DNA of 64,000 nucleotides from Tamarix chinensis (taxonomy: Eukaryota > Streptophyta > Magnoliopsida > Caryophyllales > Tamaricaceae), in contig CM060172.1 in the NCBI GenBank assembly GCA_030549775.1, positions 9,845,861-9,909,860 on the forward strand, written 5' to 3'. Numbering within the stretch: the stretch's first letter is position 1; each line of letters opens with the position of its first letter. A program made the position numbers and the translations under genes. The notes under the pieces are model-generated. The model worked only from the letters and a program-made list of their open reading frames with translations, ran no database searches and was not told the DNA's origin. This document shows, in pieces, positions 48,260 to 60,492 of the stretch.

Positions 48260-49832
48260 TGAAATGCCCCAAATCCTAATTTTAAGAATTTTAGTTAAAT
48301 AAGAATGTATTAGAAAAATTAATTAAATAAATTATTTTCATAAAAATAAAAGGAAATTAATTAGGGAAAATCGAGAAGAAAATAAAAATTTTGGGTATTT
48401 TGCTCATTAAAATGGAATTTAGGAAATAAAATCTTTCAAAAACCCTAAATTAGCCTAAAAAGAAAATTAAATATTATTTTATTTAAATATTATTATTTTT
48501 AAATATCACAAATTACCAAAATAATCCAAATATCCCAACTCACCTATTTTTCTTTTTCCCTTTTTCCTTTTCCTTTTTCCTTTTTCATCTTTTTCCTTCT
48601 TCTTCCTTTCTTTTTCTTCCTTGCTGACATGGGCATGTCCACGGCCCATTTTCCCTTCTTTTTATTTTCTTCTTCAACAGCCCAAGACACTGCATTTTGC
48701 CTTCTTTTTTTTACCATTGCCGGCCGGTTCTTCTTTTTTTTTCTTTCTTTTCGTTTCTTTCTAGACTGCCAGTTCACGCCATCTTCTTCTTCCTCCTTGT
48801 TCTTCCCCGTCAACCTGCAACACCCACCTTCCCAAGAGTTTCGCCACCGGTTACGCTCAAATTGACCGGTTGTTTCCTCTCCTCTCTCCTCCCCCTGACT
48901 CGCCAGTCAACTTGACCCAACCCACTCCCCTCTCTTCTTGCACAATCCCCCTCTTTTTCCCCTAGCCAATCGCAAGCCACATTTGAATTTTTTCGGCCAA
49001 CCGTCGTCGCCGGTGAGCCCTAACTGACATGTTCTTATTCTCCCATCTCCCCTCTGACCTTATCCCTACTTAGTTTTATAACATACCCCCATAACCAACC
49101 TGCATGAACCCCAGCTCCCAAACCTTACCTCTCTCTGCGTCACGCCCAATCACCACACTATTTTGGCCGCCATCGGCCAACGCCGCCGCCCACTTTGCCC
49201 ACCTGAGTACTCCCTGCACCGCCCTCTAACTAACTACACCTCCCATCTCCCTCGATTTCCCCTGCATGAGCCACCCCAGCTATGCAAAATAGTCCCCTCC
49301 ACCATCCCGTTCTTCCCCATCCGCCGCCCTTTGCACCACCCTTAGCCACCGTTTTCGCCGCCACCACTGCCCCTTACACCTCCCAAAAACACCTTTAAAC
49401 CCTCCTTTTATTTCCCCCTACTCTCTTTTTTTCTCTTCCTCCCTCTCCTATTCTTTTATTCTCCGAAGCGTCCTGTTTTAAGCCACCATTATTACATTAT
49501 TATTATTATTATTACCATTATTATTATTATTATTATTCTACTCCTCTTCATCTAGGCAATCATAAACACCCCTGCTTACACCCTCATTCTTCCCCTCTTT
49601 TTCCCAAAATTTGACTTTTCCCCTTCTTCTCTTTTTCCAGCCACTGTCGCCACCACCGCACCCCATCATCATCATCATCACCACCAACATAAGGTGGAAC
49701 CCTATCTATTTTTCATTTATTATTTTATTATTTTATTTGTTTATATTTACATTATTTTGAATTTATTATTATTCCTACTACTACTACTAATGTTATTATT
49801 TTTATTGAGGGTCGAAGCCATGTTCTGTTTTA

Positions 49833-50450
<618 letters not shown>

Positions 50451-50655
50451 TTAGGATAAAAACTTCAAACCTTATATTATCAACTATTAAAATATTACTA
50501 TTATTTCTTATATCTTTAGCAAAATTAGTAATTAGTTAATGTCATTATTATTAATATATTATTATTTTATCAAAAACCCTAATTTTAGAATAAATTAGGA
50601 AATAATAGTATTTTTAGTAGGAGGGAACCTAATCTTTATTTTTTCCCTCATATAG

Positions 50656-50717
50656 GTGAGACCAGTCAAAGCCCTAAGGAGGCGTAGGAATGTGCTTCAA
50701 GACTGGTGTTATTTTAG
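50656..50717 (+). other. 62-nt splice-like block in LTR D
   Basis: Acceptor-like TTTTCCCTCATATAG precedes, and AG|GTAAGG follows. Exactly the same length as the block at 20653-20714; core GTCAAAGCCCTAAGGAGGCG and GTGCTTCAAGACTGGTG. Confidence 0.5.
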
Positions 50718-51599
50718 GTAAGGGTGTAGCTAAGTCTGTATGTATGTAAAGTGTCTTATATGCCTTGTATGCCATGTACCATAATATGTGACGTAGTTTA
50801 TGTGCATTGTTATAAATATTTTATGTATGGTGCGGCTTGGAGTTGAAGTACGTTATGTGTTATCCTATGATTTGTATGTCATATGTTTGTGTTGTGAATG
50901 TGATGTGATATGATGTGAACCTGTAAGACATGCATGCTAGGTTATGTAATATGATGATATTGAGTGAAATGATGTGGAGTTGACCTAAATGTTGCATGAC
51001 CATGAATGAAAGGACCTAGGATTTTGTATGGAGGAATCTAAGGTTTGTATGGGTGAATATAGGGTTTCACGTGGGAGTTTTAGGGTTTTGCATAAAAAGG
51101 GGGATAAATTTTATGTATGTAAAGTTGAATTGAGGTGTGAGGAAAGTAATGGAAGTTTTCTTTGGGTGTTTGAATGCTCTAAATGAAAAATAGTATGTGG
51201 GACAGTGTAAGGGCACATAGGAGACCGAGTTAGGGTTTGAAGTAGCCAGCTAGGGTTTGGTGTGGCTACTTAGGGTTTCGTGGTCACACGTGTACTTGGT
51301 GATTAAAGTTTGATGATGAGGGTGGAATCTATGGGTTTTGTGGTGTGGAGTGTAAAAATGATTTGGGTTGTGTGAGAAGAAAAGTAGTGGTCCTTGACCC
51401 ATATATATGGGAGATGGACTTCTAGTGTGATATAGGTTATGGAGAAAGGATGTTGGGCCAGGTTAGGAGGTGGAGGAGTCTTACAATGTGAGACAGGTCC
51501 TTTTGGAGGATAAGCATAGAGGGAGTTAGTCATGCATGTCTAAAGTTAAATTTCTGAATAAGACACATAAGATATTAATCATGTAAAGTGAAAGATCAT

Positions 51600-51930
51600 T
51601 GAGCCGGACCCAGACCGATCAACTGGCATAATAGTGGCCAGGTGCCGGAGTGCCCTGGAGACCGATCTATAGGCGTATAATAGTGGTTAGGGCATGTTAC
51701 ACATGTTGTCCTATGTATAACTGATGCACCGGTTATAATAGTGGGGGATCCCGAACATAATAAACCAAACCCTGATTTTGCTAAGGCACATAAAAGACAC
51801 TAAGTACTTATAATGGAACACCATGTGAGCAGGGGCCAGACCGATCTACTAGCATATAATAGTGCTTAGGGTATGTTACCCGATAAGTGACCGATCCACC
51901 GGCTATAATAGTATGGTTCCCGTACTTGCA
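51600..51930 (+). repeat. CCGG hairpin array of LTR D
   Basis: Five units: CCGATCAACTGGCATAATAG, GACCGATCTATAGGCGTATA, TGATGCACCGGTTATAATAG, GACCGATCTACTAGCATATA, GACCGATCCACCGGCTATAA, each ending ATAGTG or similar, with a GGAACACCATGTGAGC spacer as in copy B. Confidence 0.8.
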
Positions 51931-52547
51931 TGGAATTAATAAAAAGCATGGTTTGAAATAAGTATCGATAAGAGATTAATTAATTAATTAATCTAGACTA
52001 TAAATGGGTCCTTATGTATTTACCCGAATGATCGTACGATACTATGTTATCATGTTGGACTTTATGCTATTTTTATTATTCCACTTGGTTTTATATGCTT
52101 CTATGTGTTGGCTTTAGTGCACGGTTACCTTAATTAGTACGTAGCATACTGATCACCCTTTTTATGGGTGTTGCTCATTCCCACGAGTAGGGGGCCCAAC
52201 TGAATTGGTGCAGGTAGGTGATTTCTACTTTGATGCCTTCGATATCCATGAGGCATCAGGGGAGCCGAGTGCTACATAGGACCTGAGTCGTGGACTGGGA
52301 GTGACATGGTCAGATTCTCTCTCCATGTTATTTTATTTTCTTCTATTACTTTATTTCTGTATTGGGTTTTCTACAAGTAAACTTTACCGTTTGTAGACTT
52401 ATCTTCTCTTAAGAAACTCCTACTCTGTACTCTAGATTATGACTCATTGTCATATACCCTGATCTCTATTTTATAGTCATTTTATGCTTAATTTAAGTCG
52501 TGATTTGATTTGATTTATATTAATTATTAAATTCCTTTTAGCCTTAG

Positions 52548-52593
52548 CACTTAGTACCGGAACAGTCGAAGTGAACTGGTCTGGTACTAAGTG
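52548..52593 (+). other. Inverted repeat near the 3' end of LTR D
   Basis: CACTTAGTACC (52548-52558) and GGTACTAAGTG (52583-52593) pair at all 11 positions across a 24-nt loop. Confidence 0.85.
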
Positions 52594-52761
52594 TGGTGGT
52601 AACGTCCCCGAAATTGACATGTAACCTACTCCCCTCACCTTGTGAACCCACCCTTTGTCCCTCTTGTCCTACTACTACTCTGGCCTAAACGCCGGCTGGC
52701 AGCCACCATCCCCCTTCCTTTGTCTTCTTCCCTCTCTTGTCCACTTCCCCCAACCCCTAAA

Positions 52762-52775
52762 CCTATAAATACCCC
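52762..52775 (+). promoter_or_regulatory. LTR promoter core (TATA box), LTR E
   Basis: CCTATAAATACCCC, identical over 14 bases to the core of copy B (19144-19157). Confidence 0.65.
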
Positions 52776-54079
52776 TCCCTAGTTAATACTTTCATCTCTT
52801 TTTCTCTGTTAGTCCACTCTCCCTAGCCTTACTCGCATTGCCCAAACAGCCGCCAATAACACCTCTACAAGGCCATGCCACCATCGCTACACCCTCCCAT
52901 CCTCTTCCCTACATCACCCTATGCCTAACTGACCACTCTCCTTCCACTCCTTCCCCTTCCTCTTCTATCCCCATCGATGCAAAGTAGGCAACTTGAGTTT
53001 CCCTTTTGCACCTTCCATCGCCACCTACACCGCCCTACACCGCCGCCACCACAACTACCACCACCCTCCTTGACTCCCTTCGTACCCAGAAAAACTCTCC
53101 CCTACCATACCAAGCCAATACTACCCTCTTTTACCCCTCTCCTTTCTTCTCTTTTCTTTTCTCTCCCTCTCAGTCACTGTCGCTACCACCATTGCACTAC
53201 CGTCGTGATGCCACCACCCCCACCCCAAGCTACATAACCCAGGGAACTCTACCACCTAATAAACCCTATCCCCCTCTCTTTTTCCAACCCTAAAATGCCT
53301 CCTTTACATCTCCTCCACCATCAATGCCGCTACCGTCCTCTCACCTGTTGTTCCTTCTAGTTGTACCCTTCTCCCTCTTACTTACTTAGTATATTTTATT
53401 TTTATAATGTGTTATTATTAACACTATTATTATCATTGATATTATTGTTATTATTATTATTGTTGTTATTATTATTATTATTATTTTCATTAACATTTTA
53501 TGAAGGAAATAACTAAAAAGGAAAAGGAAGTAGGAAGAAGGTGAAATGACTAGTGATGCTCTCTTTATAGGTTTTAAATGTGTGGTATCCGAGGCTGACC
53601 AACTAGGTGTCATTATCCATCGTGGAAGTTGAGGAGTTGAGATGTGAGGTTTGGAGTGGTTTGAGTATGGTGATGGTATTGGAATCAGGGGGAATTTGGG
53701 TGGAGTAAGAAGAGGAGAGATTAAGGGCACATAGGCCAGATTAAGGTTTCAAGGTAAAATCCTAGTCGGCGACGGTGAGTAGAGGTGGGGAAGTGGGGAA
53801 GTGGGGAAGTGGGCCTTCACCCATATATGTGGGGTTCTAAATTAATTTTTGATTATAGAGGAAGGTGTATAGGGATCCTAGAGTCTTGGGGGATATAGAG
53901 GTCTCAGGTTAAAAGATAGGGTAATCTAGGAAGTCTGGGTTGGAAGAGTGGTAATGAGTCAGGAGAGCCCATTGGGGCGTGCATAACTAGATGGAGGTTA
54001 CTTGTTGAATAAGAAAAGAATAAAATACTAATTATTTAAGTAGAATATTATTAATCTAGTCCCAAACTTAGGATGTTTA

Positions 54080-54460
54080 ATGTCATTCCACCGGCTATAA
54101 TAGTGACTAGGAGTGTTTTCCCCTAGATACCATTCCGCCGGCTATAATAGTGTCAGGCATGTATTTCCATAGAGTATTATTTTTGTTCCATAGTTATAAT
54201 AGTAGGGGTTTCGAGCCCAATAAGCTAAACCTTAGATCATAATTATTTATGAAAAAGAAACTAATTAATTACAGTGGAACACAACATGGATAGGAACAAG
54301 ACTTAAGATGTTTACCATTCTACTAGTCATAATAATGGCCAAGAGCGTCTTGCCCTAGATATTTTTATGATTACCAATCCACCAACCATAATAGTAGCCA
54401 GGCATATTCTACCCTAGAGTAATTATTTCTGTTCTACCAGCTATAATAGTGGGGTCTCCG
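54080..54460 (+). repeat. CCGG hairpin array of LTR E
   Basis: Six units of ATTCCACCGGCTATAATAGT type, with AGGAGTGTTTTCCCCTAGA linkers, increasingly decayed to the right. Confidence 0.78.
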
Positions 54461-55839
54461 TACTTATGTGGATATAATTCGAGAGATGTTTAAATTTGGT
54501 ACTAAGGGCTTATACTCTAATAGTGGTAATTAATTTAATAAAACCTATTACTTGCATTATCTATATTTTATGTACTATGCCCTATCTTTGCTATATGGTT
54601 ACCTTAATCAGTACATAGCATACTAATCACCCCTATCATGGGTGTTGGTCATTCCCATGCGCAGTGGTCCCTCTTGAGTATGTGTAGGTAGGTGATGAGG
54701 CCCTTAAAACTTGTTATGCCTATGAGGAACTTGTTGGGGCAGAGTGATATTTTGATGTCCTTTTATGTTTCTATTATTTTATTCCCTCATAGCGGGATGT
54801 TGTCTTGTATTTCATTTCACTCATATATTAACCTTGACTTTTGTGCACTATGGTTTCTATATTTAATGTTGAACTACCTATATTTTTAATCATCTCCTAT
54901 TATTGTTCCTTATATCTTTTAGCCTTGTGGTTAGTATAAAGCTGGCCAGGGGTTAGTCTTGTATTAATCACAGTAGTAGCACCCCTCCTTTTTGCATGAA
55001 TGATTTTCCTTAAAAAATGAAAATTTTCAACTATAAGTTTTGGTGGTGTGGCAGTGGCACCCCCATTTTTAAACTAGATAATTTTATTTTCAAGACAATG
55101 TAGAAGCAATTGAAAAACAAAATCAGGAAATATTACTGCCACATCAACTATGAGAGAGGTATGATTATGACCTAATCTATACCTAATATAAGGTAAAACA
55201 AAGCATAGGACAAAAGGATGCATGAGCATAATAATAATGTAACAACACAAGGAAATAAATACTACAATCAAATCATAGATAAAATGAACTTGATAGTTCA
55301 AAAAATCAAATACAGGAACCGGAGCTAGGAGTTTAAATAAATAAAAATGCCAAAAGCATCCCAATATAGTGGACAAAATACTAATAACCAGTTATCCTAA
55401 CTCTTAGGCACAATCATAAACCTTAAACCCCAAGCAATGGCCCACAAATGACCCACATATTCACCCTCAGCATACTTTAACTGAGATTCGTAACCCTACA
55501 AATCATCTTCTACACCCCATACTAGAAGCTGGATCATCACAGTGACCACACAAATATAGTATTAGTATGGTGAAATACTGGTAAAACATACTACCTAAAA
55601 CATGGTAAGGCTCATGCAGCACATTGAATTCATATAACAACATGGTGATACAATATTAGTACAACTCAAGTATGACAAGGCATGCTTGCATGGAATCATA
55701 GAAATATAATGGTATAGTAAATATGTCGCAGTCCATGCAATATAAACCATATTAAAATCCTTCCTTCAATGGCCACCCAATTCAAAAAATATCTACACAT
55801 AACCCAAATAGGTAATATAACAACACACCATAAGACCAA

Positions 55840-56050
55840 TGGGGTGTTTTACAGTGCTCACACCAAACACCTCATTAAGCATAAAGCCTCTAACTAGGTG
55901 TTTTATAGTGCTCACACAAAATACCTCCTTAGGTATAAAAGCCTCCAATTGGGTGTTTTACAATGCTTACACCAAGAACCTCATACCAACTAGGTGTTTG
56001 GAGATAACACCAAACTTAACCAACTAGGTGTTTAGAGATAAAAACCAAAC
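55840..56050 (-). repeat. GGTGTTTTACAGTGCTCACA repeats in LTR G
   Basis: Four to five units of about 50-58 bp beginning GGGTGTTTTACARTGCT and ending with CCTCATTAAGCATAAAGCC-like sequence. Confidence 0.78.
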
Positions 56051-56189
56051 TTAATCAAAAATCAAGTCTCAAATGCCATTATAGTGATTCATATTAAACC
56101 AGGTCAATCATAATTGAAACTATAATTAAAATTTTCTAAATACATGGAATTATCAATACAAAGGGACCAAAAGAAACACAAAAAATTAT

Positions 56190-56600
56190 AACAAACCAGG
56201 TGTCTTCCAGTCATACTATTCCATCGATTCTTCAAACCAGTCAACTAGTCTAGTCATACCAGACCTAAACAAAAATAAAAACCAGAGCACTAGTCGACTA
56301 GTTGGCCTCACCAATCAACTATTCAAGAGAACTAGTTGAGTGGTTTGGTCAAACCTATCAATGGATCTAAGCAAAGACTAACCCATTTTGGCCTATAGAA
56401 GAATTAATCGATGGGTTTAACCAACCGGTTGACTTGTTATAGTAACCAGTCAATTGGTTTGGTCCAACTGGTTGATGGGTATAAATAGAGAACAAACCAC
56501 CTTGGTTTATAGGGACACCAATTTATGGGTTTACCAAACCAATCGATTGATCTCATAACCAACTGATCCTAAACTCCAAACCATTTGACTGGTTTGGTAA
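56190..56600. repeat. Short palindrome cluster in LTR G
   Basis: A dozen units such as AACCAGTCAACTAGTCTAG, AACCAGTCAATTGGTTTGG and CCAACTGGTTGATGGG, as in LTR F; more at 57800-57910. Confidence 0.7.
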
Positions 56601-58031
56601 AACACAACCTAGACTTGCAAAACACACACCGAAGTTTTATCATATTTTCTCATATTAATCTTAGCATGATTCTATGTCAAAACACACATAAAAATACATT
56701 ATGCACTCATAGAATCACATGGATAAATGGTAATGTACACATTTAAACAATTTATGCTCAACAATCCATTTTTATGCTTAAAATTATAGAATCTCAACAC
56801 ATTTACTTTTGGAGAGTTATAACACATGCTCATAACATGAATAAAATTTAGATCCTACTCATAGATATACTAGCACATGAAACCACAATATACACATAAC
56901 CTAATTATGTTAGTGATAAGAATGTCTTACCTTGAAGCAACTCTTATATTATAAAACTCCTACTAGATGGCCTATCCATGAGAAATTTGGTTCCTAAAAG
57001 AATAAAAGTAAAAAAAAAACTTAAAACCATCTTCTAAAACATCATTAAAAAATAATAAAATTAGAAGAACACAAAATATGACCTTTTGCTCAAAACATGG
57101 TGTTAAAAGAGAAGATAAAATCTCCAACTTTTCTCAACCTTAACTCTTCTTTACTTAAGGAAAGCAAGAAAGACCTAATGATAAGAATAGAAGAATATAA
57201 AGGAACACAATTCTTACACAATTCAAAGGATAAAATCATAGAAGATCTCTATTTTTTCTTAATAAAAGGAAGAAAAGAGGAAAATGGAAGGGTGCGCAAC
57301 ACTTAGCTAAATTTCCACAAGGATAAGGGAGAAGAGAGCAATAACATAAGGGATGAATGATAATGGATCATCAAATGAGAAGAATAAAATTAGCTTGATC
57401 AACATTCTCAAGGAAAAGAGGGATAAGACATGTGAGGTTGAGTGTGGGCAAGCTAAGAAGTAAGGGTTGACTTGAGGGAGTGGTGGAGTTGAGTGCAGTT
57501 AGAGATGGGCATGGAAGTCAGTTGGCATGTCAAGGAAGAGTGCAAAAAGTCAAAAATTATACTCCCATTTTCCAAAAGAGAGAGGGAGAAGGGAGGGAGA
57601 AGGAAAAAGGAGACTTTCTTCCAAAAGTGGCTTTTTGGGAAAATTTTGCTAATTAAAAACATGGAGTAATTTAATTAATGTAAAAATAATACTAGTGAAC
57701 TAAAACATGCTTATTACAATAATTAAACTCAAATTAGAATTTTTCATAATCATTAGAGAGAAATTTGAATCAAAATCAAAAATTGATATAAAATTATAGG
57801 AAAACCAGTTGATCGATTTAGGTAAACCAGTTGACTAGTTAGTCAAGAAAAAGAATATAAATTTCTCTAATGCACTAGTCAATCGATTATGTAAACTAGT
57901 CAATTAATATACCTAAAATTCACATTTTTTATTATAATTCCAAGCCCATTTCAAAATAAAAAAACATTTCTTCCATATCAACATAATTCTAATATAATTT
58001 GAAAGGTTTTGGGACTATGTATTATAGATAG

Positions 58032-59245
58032 TTGGTAGGATACTGTGTTACCCTAGATGCAAGTATGACTAGAGTGCCTCAATGTCTCTAGGTTGATATG
58101 ATATTTGCTTAAGTAAATGAAAATGAAAATTACTATTATTAGATTATAGGGTTGGTCGGTAGAAGCATTTGTGCCAACCTGTGCTTTGATAATAGCCTTC
58201 ATGCATATGTATTGTTGAGTAATAGCCTTTGTGCCTACCTCTGGCTTTTTTGAAGCCTTTGTGCCTACCTATGGTTTTTGGCAGCCTCTATGACTATTTG
58301 TTGTTCTATAGCAATCTTTAGGCCTATCTGTGGTTTGGTAGTAGCCTTTGTGCCTGCCTATTATTTGGTAAAAGCCATTATACATACCTATGGTTAGGTA
58401 GCATCCTTTCCATGTACTTATGATTCTATAGCATCCTTCATGCCTACCTGTGATTAAGTAGATTTTATTGGTCTTGTTCCCGTTAGCTAACCTATGGTAT
58501 GGGATATATTGGTATTGATAATGAGATATGTGACTACTACTATTGTTATGTTTTCGGTTGATGTTGGTTCTAATTACACTTCAATAAGCATAACTTAGAT
58601 GTTTGGTTGGTAAGTATTATCATGCTTAGATAAATGTGCATGAGTAATATAAAGCCTTGGTGGTATATTGTTATCTTATAAGATTATAGTATTTCAATCA
58701 TCGTATATATAATTTTATCTATTATACCATATATTGTTGCAATACCTTATATGTGTTCTATAATGGTTTTTAATATATTTTTTTGGCATAATGGATTACT
58801 CCATTATACTAAAGGGATCCTTTTGTGGGTCCCTGCCTATTTAATGGATAGTGGATCTTGCTAGTTAGCTTATAAGTTCAATTGCAAGCTAGTATTTTGG
58901 GTTAAGAGGTTAGGACTAGTTGGAGCCATTTTGAATATCTTTAATTCTGATTGTTTTTGTACTCTTATGTCCTCTTGTATTTTCTTCTGTTAAGTTTTTT
59001 AACCGGTAATGTGGTTTATTTTCAAAATAATGTATATTTGTTTCTTCTCTCTAATTGAATTATTGTCATTGTATTATGAATTTAATTAGAGTAATGATTT
59101 TAGCCTTGGCACTTGGTTTGATAATAGTAGAGGAAATTAGAATTGCACAAAGTATGGCAGTAACACCCTCCATTTTTTATTTTTCTAGCTTTTACGCTTA
59201 ACTCTTTAAATAAAAATTTTAAGTCCTAAAAATAGGGGTGTTACA
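58032..59245 (+). repeat. 5' LTR of the 45344-63601 element, right part
   Basis: Continues from GATAG into GGTAGGATACTGTGTTACCC and ends GGGGTGTTACA at 59245. Contains about ten ~30-bp units GTAGCCTTTGTGCCTACCT (58165-58480) and a decayed GGCACTTGG/CACAAAGT inverted repeat near 59105-59150. Confidence 0.85.
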
Positions 59246-59247
59246 AG

Positions 59248-59260
59248 TTTATATTAGAGC
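59248..59260 (+). other. Decayed primer-binding site (initiator Met tRNA type)
   Basis: TTATATTAGAGC right after the LTR end. The usual plant sequence is TGGTATCAGAGC; 9 of 12 bases remain and the three changes are one G to T, one G to A and one C to T. Confidence 0.7.
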
Positions 59261-59589
59261 TTTTTGTTGTTGAGAATCATGTTTTAGTTAGAGATTCAAT
59301 TCTCATGATTCTAAATATTTTAACATATATATATGGTGTTTTAAACCCGAATTAGTCTTGTGAGTACTCAAGTTTGGGTAGACTAAAAGGCTTTGAATTG
59401 TGCTTATGTGTCATGTGCTAGTATGATAGGATTTTTCTTAATAGATTTTTTGTTTTTCAACTAGTCCAACATATCCTTGAATGGACATGTCGGCTATTTG
59501 GAAAGAACACTCGAGCCTTTCATGGAGTTCATTCAATATCTGCCTCTATCTCAACCTAATCCTCCACCACCTCTATAAAACCCAAAAAA

Positions 59590-60300
59590 GGGTATAAAAA
59601 ATGACTAGCTTCAAAAAGTTTTAGGTTATAATCCACTAACATATGTTGGAGAAAAAGAACCTATTATCCTAGAAAGTTAGATGCATGAATTTGATAGGAA
59701 GTTTGAGGTAGTAAATTACCAAAAGTGCAAAAGGATAGCATAGTCACGTTTCATCTTCAAGGATAAAAAAAATGTCTGGTCGGTAGTTTTTTGTGTTCAA
59801 GGAGGACCATCGATGTCTTGGGAAGACATCAAGATAACACTCTATACATGTTTCTATAGTGAGAGCCTCAAGAAGGATAAAGTCAAGGAATTCATGCTTA
59901 GGTAATCCTAACAGTGTGGGAGGAGTATCATGCATGGTTTATAGAGTTTTTAATGTTTTCTCCAGTTATAGCCACTACTAAAGATGTGGTCATCTACTAG
60001 CTTGAGCAAGGACTTCACTTCAGTATCTAAAATATGATGGGTGTACTTGTTTTCCATGAATTGGCTATGTTGTGTAAATGGGTGTGTGTCATCACTGCTC
60101 TAAGTAAGAGGAAAGCCTAGGTGTAGATTTCCATAGGAAAGAGTATGCACCATATTATCAAAGTTTTGAGTATTCAACATCAGAGTAGTGATCGATACTA
60201 GAATGGTTAGAGTGGATCCTGCAGATGAGGTATTCAGAGACGATGCTCAAAGTTATTAAGTGCATCCTTTAGGACTGTTCCACCAGCAGCAGCATGTTCA
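59590..60300 (+). pseudogene. gag: Ty3/gypsy gag (Retrotrans_gag-type), broken
   Basis: Plus-strand motifs across frames: FKKF, YNPLTYVGEKEPIILES, MHEFDRKFEVVNYQKCKR, QGGPSMSWEDIKITLYTCFY, SESLKKDKVKEFM and MMGVLVFHELAMLCKW. This is the capsid-type core common to chromovirus gag. Many stops. It lies ~350 bp after the primer-binding site, as expected. The zinc knuckle and everything downstream through integrase are missing; only a few pol-end-like residues (VHFKDKFHFKE) precede the polypurine tract. Confidence 0.8.
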
Positions 60301-60476
60301 GCGGGATTCGATATTTAAAGCACTCATTTTGGCCAGTCTAGTGTTTTGCATGTTCCCATGGAATTCCTTTGTTAGTAGGATTTTTCATTTTAAAGGGGTG
60401 GTTGCTTCCCTAGGTACCTTGGGAATCCTCGTGCACTTTTTGAGTAGTGCAATGTGCACTTTAAGGACAAATTCCA

Positions 60477-60489
60477 TTTTAAGGAATAG
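60477..60489 (+). other. Decayed polypurine tract
   Basis: TTTTAAGGAATAG just before the 3' LTR. It corresponds to AAGGAGGTAGTGA next to LTR A, with some purines lost. Confidence 0.55.
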
Positions 60490-60492
60490 TCA

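Larger units (their letters stand above)
52620..55054 (+). repeat. LTR E, right part
   Basis: Resumes in a C/T-rich tract and has a promoter core CCTATAAATACCCC at 52762-52775, a (TTA)n tract (53408-53490), an acceptor-like CTCTCTTTATAG (53560-53571) without a clear donor, a CCGG array (54080-54460), the conserved CACCC block (54607-54665), a decayed inverted repeat (about 54926-54980) and an end GGTGGTGTGGCA at 55054. Confidence 0.78.
55056..58026 (-). mobile_element. LTR G, ~2.97 kb, same family as LTR F
   Basis: The plus strand starts TGGCACCCCCATTTTTAAAC and ends TATGTATTATA. It parallels 30247-33696 in order: ATGAGAGAGGTATGATTATG, GTGACCACACAAATATAGTA, GGGTGTTTTACAGTGCTCAC repeats, palindrome cluster, purine-rich segment. 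No polypurine tract or pol lies next to it, so it is a lone LTR. Confidence 0.8.

Noticed and set aside
55839..56027. 62-codon frame in LTR G
   Set aside because: Produced by the GGTGTTTTACAGTGCT repeats, not a coding signal.
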